Part shown: positions 60,196 through 64,000 of the stretch, in pieces
Layout: every line of letters starts with the position of its first letter
Numbering within the stretch: position 1 is the stretch's first letter
Assembly (NCBI RefSeq): GCF_024171735.1
Contig: NZ_JAMTCH010000003.1
Coordinates: forward strand, 1,600,841-1,664,840
Source: Prauserella alba
GTDB taxonomy: Bacteria > Actinomycetota > Actinomycetes > Mycobacteriales > Pseudonocardiaceae
Direction: 5' to 3'
Length of the DNA: 64,000 bases
Translations under genes and position numbers: made by a program
The notes under the pieces: generated by a model
What the model was told of the DNA's origin: nothing
The model's database searches: none
Seen by the model: the letters and a program-made list of their open reading frames with translations, nothing else

Positions 60196-61595
60196 CGGTC
60201 GTCGGCATCGACGTGGCGACCGCGGGGGTCCGGGCCTTCGCGGTCGCCCCCGACGGCGCCGTCCTCGCCCGCGCCGCCGAGGATCTGCCCCGCCCCGTGC
60301 GCTCGCCCGAAGGGCACAGCGAGCAGGACGCCCGCACCTGGTGGCCCGCGGTGGAGTCGGCGGTCCGGCGAGTGTGTGAGCACCCCGAGGTGGGGCGGGT
60401 CGAGGCGGTCGCGGTGGCGGCGACATCGGGCACGATCGTCGCGGTCGACCGCCGCGGCGAACCGGTCTCGCCGGCGCTCATGTACGACGACCGGCGGGCC
60501 GCATCCGAGAACACAGTGGCCGCCGAGGCCGGTGCCGAGCGCTGGGCCGAGCTGGGGACGACGGTCTCCCCGACTGCTGCGCTCGGCCGGATCGCGTGGC
60601 TGCACGCGGCGTACCCCGACGCGGCGGGCGTGGTGCACACCCCTGAACTCGTCGGCGCATCGCTCACGGGACGGCCGGTCGCGGCGGACTGGTCGCACGC
60701 GCTCAAGAGCGGCTACGACCCGGTCCGTGGCGAGTGGGCGTGGGAGGTGTTCGACGCGCTGGGGGTGCCGACGTCGTGGCTTCCCGAGGTCGTGGCCCCG
60801 ACCCGGGTGCTCGGGGAGACACCGCGGCCCGTGGCGGGACTGCCGCAGGGATGCCCGGTGGTGGCCGGCATGACCGACGGCTGTGCGGCGCAGCTCGCCG
60901 CGGGGGCGGCGGAGCCGGGCCGGTTCGTCGGCATTCTCGGGACGACGTACGTGCTGAAAGGTGTCACCGAACGGCTCGTCGCCGACCCGTGGGGCGCCCT
61001 GTACAGCCACCGGCACCCGGACGGCTGGTGGCTCGCGGGCGGCGCGTCCAACACCGGTGGTGAGGGCGTGACCGGTGACCTGGCGCGGCTCGACGACGCG
61101 GCGGCGGCGCGAGGACCGGCAGGCGTCCTGGCCTACCCCCTGGCGCGGTCCGGCGAACGGTTTCCGTTCGCGGAACCGGAGGCGAGGGGGTTCGTCGTGG
61201 GCGATCCCGCCGACGACGCCGAGCTCCACCGGGCGCGCCTCGAAGGCGTCGCGTTCCTCGAACGTCTCGCGCTCGAGCGCGTACACGACCTCGGGATGGA
61301 CGTCCGCGGGCCGCTGCTCGCCGCGGGCGGTGGCAGCGCCAGCACGCTGTGGACCACGATCCGCGCGACCGTGACCGGCCGGAGCATGCAGCTGTCCGCG
61401 CACGCCGAAACCGCCTACGGAGCCGCGATGCTGGCCGCCGCCGCAACCGTGCCGGGCGGGCTGTCCGAGGTGTCCGCCCGGCACGGCGCCGGCGGCACGG
61501 TCGTCGATCCCGACCCGGCGCAGAGTGACCGGCTCGACGAGTCCTACCGGCGGTTCACGGCCGAGCTGCGTGACCGGGGCTGGCTTCCGCGATGA
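60192..61595 (+). CDS. FGGY family carbohydrate kinase
   Basis: The 467-residue protein has the FGGY pattern: VVGIDVATAGVRAFAVAPDG (3-22), AVAATSGTIVAVDRRGEPV with LMYDDRRA as the substrate loop, GMTDGCAAQLAAGA and LLAAGGGSASTLWTTIRATV as the adenosine site. It differs from the other two FGGY kinases in the window and may accept a different sugar. The GTG start overlaps the transporter stop (GTGA), so import and phosphorylation are coupled. A long hairpin follows. Confidence 0.9.
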   Translation: MTVVGIDVATAGVRAFAVAPDGAVLARAAEDLPRPVRSPEGHSEQDARTWWPAVESAVRRVCEHPEVGRVEAVAVAATSGTIVAVDRRGEPVSPALMYDDRRAASENTVAAEAGAERWAELGTTVSPTAALGRIAWLHAAYPDAAGVVHTPELVGASLTGRPVAADWSHALKSGYDPVRGEWAWEVFDALGVPTSWLPEVVAPTRVLGETPRPVAGLPQGCPVVAGMTDGCAAQLAAGAAEPGRFVGILGTTYVLKGVTERLVADPWGALYSHRHPDGWWLAGGASNTGGEGVTGDLARLDDAAAARGPAGVLAYPLARSGERFPFAEPEARGFVVGDPADDAELHRARLEGVAFLERLALERVHDLGMDVRGPLLAAGGGSASTLWTTIRATVTGRSMQLSAHAETAYGAAMLAAAATVPGGLSEVSARHGAGGTVVDPDPAQSDRLDESYRRFTAELRDRGWLPR

Positions 61596-61768
61596 TTCGC
61601 GGCCGTCCGGTCGCTGCCGCGCAGGGCCCTGGCACCGGACAGCCACCACCGGCAGGGCGGCCCATCGCCCAGTGGTCGCGACTCGAAGCCGGACGCTTGG
61701 ACGAGCTCGGTACCACGGGGACGGGCTCGGCATCCGGCCCGCGCTGTCACTGACCCGGGTCCGCTCGC

Positions 61769-61821
61769 CTGCGGGCCACCGCGCCTCGGCAGCGGGGCCG
61801 CCGAGGCGCGGTGGCCCGCAG
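61769..61821. terminator. 22-bp perfect stem-loop
   Basis: Arms 61769-61790 and 61800-61821 are exact inverted repeats of 22 bases around a 9-base loop. It lies 174 bases after the FGGY kinase and likely ends that operon. Apart from a 31-codon ORF at 61861-61953, the 524-base gap up to the deaminase gene shows no other feature. Confidence 0.75.
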
Positions 61822-62119
61822 CGCCCGGAACATTGAACGGTGATCACCCGCCGGTCTACGATGCCGGCCATGATCGCTGTGCGAAGCGCCGACGCCGATC
61901 GCGTGTTCGCGATCTTCGGCGACCACAGCTATCGCATGGACCTTCGCGGCTGACCCCGCGCCCGGCACCGCAGGCGCAGTGTGCGCTCGTCGCGGTACTC
62001 GTCCGGCGCCCGAGTCTCCGATGCCCAGGTGTTCGCGGACTCCGGCGCCGTCCCGCCCGCATCATCCGCGTGCCGCCCGCACCGGCGGCACGCGCTCGTC
62101 GCGAAGGGTCTCCACAGTC

Positions 62120-63052
62120 ATGCCTGCTCCTCCGTCCGAATCCACCCCGATGATCGATCTGCACCGGCACCTCGAAGGTTCCGTCCGGCCGTCCACGGCA
62201 TACCGCCTCGCCGAACGCGCGGGCGCTCGTCCACCTCGCAGCGAGTTCGTGGCCGGTCGTGAGGGCGGTCTGCTCCCCTACCTGTCGAAGATCGACAACG
62301 CCGCGAAGTTCGCGACCACCGCCGACGACTGGTGGCGGATCACCGGCGAAGCCGTGTCGGACGCGTGCGACGACGGGCTCAGCGCCGTCGAGTTCCGGTT
62401 CAGTCCACGGTTCATCGCAGCTCGCACAGGACTGGAGTCCGACGCCGTCATCGAGGCCGTCACCGATGCCGCCGCGGGCCACGGGCTGCCGATCGACGTC
62501 GGCCTCATCGGCATCGTCGTGCGTGACGAAGGTCCGCGTTCGGGTGAGCGTCAGCTGCGCAGGCTCCTGCGGCACGCCGACCGGCTCGTCGGCGTCGATC
62601 TCGCGGGTGACGAGGCGGGATTCCCCGCCGCGCAGTTCGCCGCGGCGTTCGGCCTGGCCCACGACGCCAGCGTGCCCGTCACGATCCATGCCGGTGAGGC
62701 CGCAGGGCCCGAGAGCGTGTGGAACGCCGTCCGGCACCTGCATCCCGCCCGGATCGGCCACGGGGTGCGGTCGGCCGAGGATCCGCGCCTGCTCGACCAC
62801 CTCGCCGCCCGCGGCATCACACTCGAGGTCGCCGTCACGAGCAACGTCCAGACCGGTGCCGCGCAGGATCGCCGGCACCACCAGCTGAGCGCACTCGTGC
62901 AGGCGGCTGTGCCGGTGGCGCTGTGCACGGACAATCCCACGGTCAGCAACACTCGCCTCAGCCGCGAGTTCGACATCGCACGTGAACTGGTCGGCGCCGA
63001 GGCCGCCGACCGCATCCGCCGTCACGCGTTCACCGCCCGCTTCGGCCGGTGA
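62120..63052 (+). CDS. Adenosine deaminase family protein
   Basis: The 310-residue metal-dependent hydrolase deaminates adenosine or a related purine or aminodeoxyfutalosine-type compound. It has IDLHRHLEGSVRPSTAY (HxH zinc ligands), VTIHAGEAAGPESVWNAV (zinc His and catalytic Glu), RIGHGVRSAEDPRLLDHL (catalytic His) and ALCTDNPTVSNTRLSREF (zinc Asp). The protein is slightly shorter than typical Add (330-350). ATG 62120 has AAGGG about ten bases upstream; ATG 62150 is possible. The exact substrate is open. Confidence 0.88.
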   Translation: MPAPPSESTPMIDLHRHLEGSVRPSTAYRLAERAGARPPRSEFVAGREGGLLPYLSKIDNAAKFATTADDWWRITGEAVSDACDDGLSAVEFRFSPRFIAARTGLESDAVIEAVTDAAAGHGLPIDVGLIGIVVRDEGPRSGERQLRRLLRHADRLVGVDLAGDEAGFPAAQFAAAFGLAHDASVPVTIHAGEAAGPESVWNAVRHLHPARIGHGVRSAEDPRLLDHLAARGITLEVAVTSNVQTGAAQDRRHHQLSALVQAAVPVALCTDNPTVSNTRLSREFDIARELVGAEAADRIRRHAFTARFGR

Positions 63053-63072
63053 ACGCGGGCTAGCCTGGGGCG

Positions 63073-63891
63073 ATGCCGCAATCATCGATCGTGTCGTCCC
63101 TCCGCGGCGCCGGGTGCGTGTTCGCGGAGGACGAGGCCGCACTGCTGAGCGACGCGGCCACCGGCCCGGCGCACCTCGAAGCGCTCGTCGCACGCCGCGT
63201 CGGTGGCGAGCCCCTCGAATACGTGCTCGGCTGGGCCGAGTTCCGCGGCCTGCGCGTGGTGGTCGAGCCGGGTGTGTTCGTGCCGCGGCAGCGCACCGGG
63301 TTCCTGGTGGAGCAGGCGCTCGGTGTGCTGCCCGCCGGTGGCGTGGTCGTCGACCTGTGCTGCGGGTCCGGGGCGATCGGCGCGGCGATCGCGGCCGAAC
63401 GTGCCGATGCGACGGTCTACGCCGCGGACCTCGACCCCGCCGCGGTGCGGTGCGCCCGCCGCAACCTGCCCCGGCGGGTGTACGAGGGTGACCTGTTCGG
63501 CGCGTTGCCGGTGGAGCTGCGCGGCGGCGTGGACGTCGTCGTCGCCAACGTGCCGTACGTCCCGTCGGAGGCGATCGCCTCGATGCCGCCCGAGGCGAGG
63601 GACCACGAACCGGCGATCGCGCTGGACGGCGGCGCCGACGGGCTGGACACGTTCCGCACGGTGGCACGTGAGGCGCCGTCGTGGCTCGTCGCAGGTGGTC
63701 ACGTGCTGAGCGAAACGAGTGAGGAGCAGGCCGACCGAGCGGCCGCGGTGCTGGCCGACGCAGGTCTCGCGCCGCACGTGGCGCGGTGCGACGAGCTCGG
63801 CGCCACCGTGGTCGTCGGCCGCGCCGCGCACGACGGCCGCGAGGCCTTCGCCGGGACGTCGAGCCGGAGTTCCGGATCGAGCGCAGGCTGA
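63073..63891 (+). CDS. PrmC-related protein-glutamine N5-methyltransferase (putative)
   Basis: The 272-residue protein is related to PrmC/HemK. It has an N-terminal helical part, EPLEYVLGWAEFRGLRVVVE (the PrmC substrate-loop region), the SAM motif VVVDLCCGSGAIGAAIAAE and VVVANVPYVPSEAIASMPPE (the NPPY motif reads NVPY, about 155-158). It matches the PrmC-like subfamily found in actinobacteria next to, but distinct from, true PrmC. Its target is unknown. The last 20 residues are Ser/Arg-rich and not conserved. Confidence 0.87.
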   Translation: MPQSSIVSSLRGAGCVFAEDEAALLSDAATGPAHLEALVARRVGGEPLEYVLGWAEFRGLRVVVEPGVFVPRQRTGFLVEQALGVLPAGGVVVDLCCGSGAIGAAIAAERADATVYAADLDPAAVRCARRNLPRRVYEGDLFGALPVELRGGVDVVVANVPYVPSEAIASMPPEARDHEPAIALDGGADGLDTFRTVAREAPSWLVAGGHVLSETSEEQADRAAAVLADAGLAPHVARCDELGATVVVGRAAHDGREAFAGTSSRSSGSSAG

Positions 63892-64000
63892 GGTGATGCC
63901 GAGCTCGTGCTGCTGCGGCCCGATCCGGCGCCCTTGACGAAACGCGTGAGCTGAGCCACCGGCCTCGCGACGAAACGCCCACGAGCGCGAGAATGAGCGG

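Noticed and set aside
61861-61953. 31-codon ORF after the FGGY kinase
   Set aside because: It has no clear ribosome site or recognised similarity. It might be a remnant, but there is too little to support a gene.
63849-63952. Possible coding remnant after the PrmC-like gene (EPEFRIERRLR and ELVLLRPDPAPLTKRVS in two frames)
   Set aside because: The fragments are short, lie in different frames and match no family I recognise. They may be chance products of high GC.

Overview
The window is about 70 % GC and comes from an actinobacterium, most likely of the Pseudonocardiaceae (Saccharomonospora, Prauserella or Amycolatopsis type). This rests on the Pup-proteasome genes, PafBC, a Tat operon, HelY, RbpA, an Eis-type acetyltransferase, an Rpf-like protein and a separate lnt-ppm1 pair. 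No tRNA, rRNA, CRISPR array or insertion sequence was recognised. Many genes overlap by 1-4 bases and about a quarter start with GTG.

Region 1 (1-17.9 kb) is the conserved proteasome/Tat block. In order it holds the end of prcB, prcA, a reversed PAP2-lipid kinase gene, pafA, pafB, pafC, a small membrane protein, tatA, tatC, a lipid kinase, a reversed MmcQ-like gene, helY, a DUF4333 membrane protein, an Eis-type acetyltransferase, a DUF4333 lipoprotein, a reversed 5'-3' exonuclease, an M24 aminopeptidase and an Lrp-type regulator. The order from pafA to the aminopeptidase resembles that in mycobacteria.

Region 2 (18-23.9 kb) has an SGNH hydrolase, an ABC export system (one FtsX-type permease with two ATPases) and a dihydrofolate-reductase-like protein.

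Region 3 (24-30.4 kb) is a sugar-use locus: an MFS sugar transporter, a LacI regulator, a P-loop kinase fused to a HAD phosphatase, an FGGY kinase and a LacD-type aldolase. Both divergent promoters carry a pair of GTCACCGRTGTCA-like sites, 24 bp apart in each case. This ties the locus into one regulon, presumably under the local LacI protein. The substrate is not known and the combination is the best candidate here for an undescribed pathway.

Region 4 (30.4-46 kb) starts with a lysine 2,3-aminomutase family protein divergent from an amidohydrolase, then lnt and ppm1. An accessory stretch (threonine dehydratase-like enzyme, XRE regulator with MFS pump, TetR regulator with serine hydrolase, a stub ORF, a frameshifted methyltransferase, a VOC protein) separates ppm1 from rbpA, which are neighbours in mycobacteria. 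rbpA has a sigma-R/SigH-like promoter. Thymidine kinase with an acidic insert and a UMF1-type MFS protein follow.

Region 5 (46-51.8 kb) holds an Rpf-like protein, a glycerophosphodiesterase, a small cysteine-rich protein, a flavin-binding PPOX protein, a shortened DUF3626 protein, a PGPGW membrane protein, an ABM monooxygenase and an acyltransferase.

Region 6 (51.9-61.6 kb) is a second sugar/polyol locus. A tightly overlapping reverse operon (HAD phosphatase, DhaKL kinase, RpiB isomerase, 2-hydroxyacid dehydrogenase, FGGY kinase) diverges from a histidine phosphatase, a DeoR regulator, a polyol-type MFS transporter and another FGGY kinase. DhaKL with RpiB recalls tetrulose catabolism (erythrulose kinase and erythrulose-phosphate isomerase). 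The window ends with an adenosine deaminase family protein and a PrmC-like methyltransferase.
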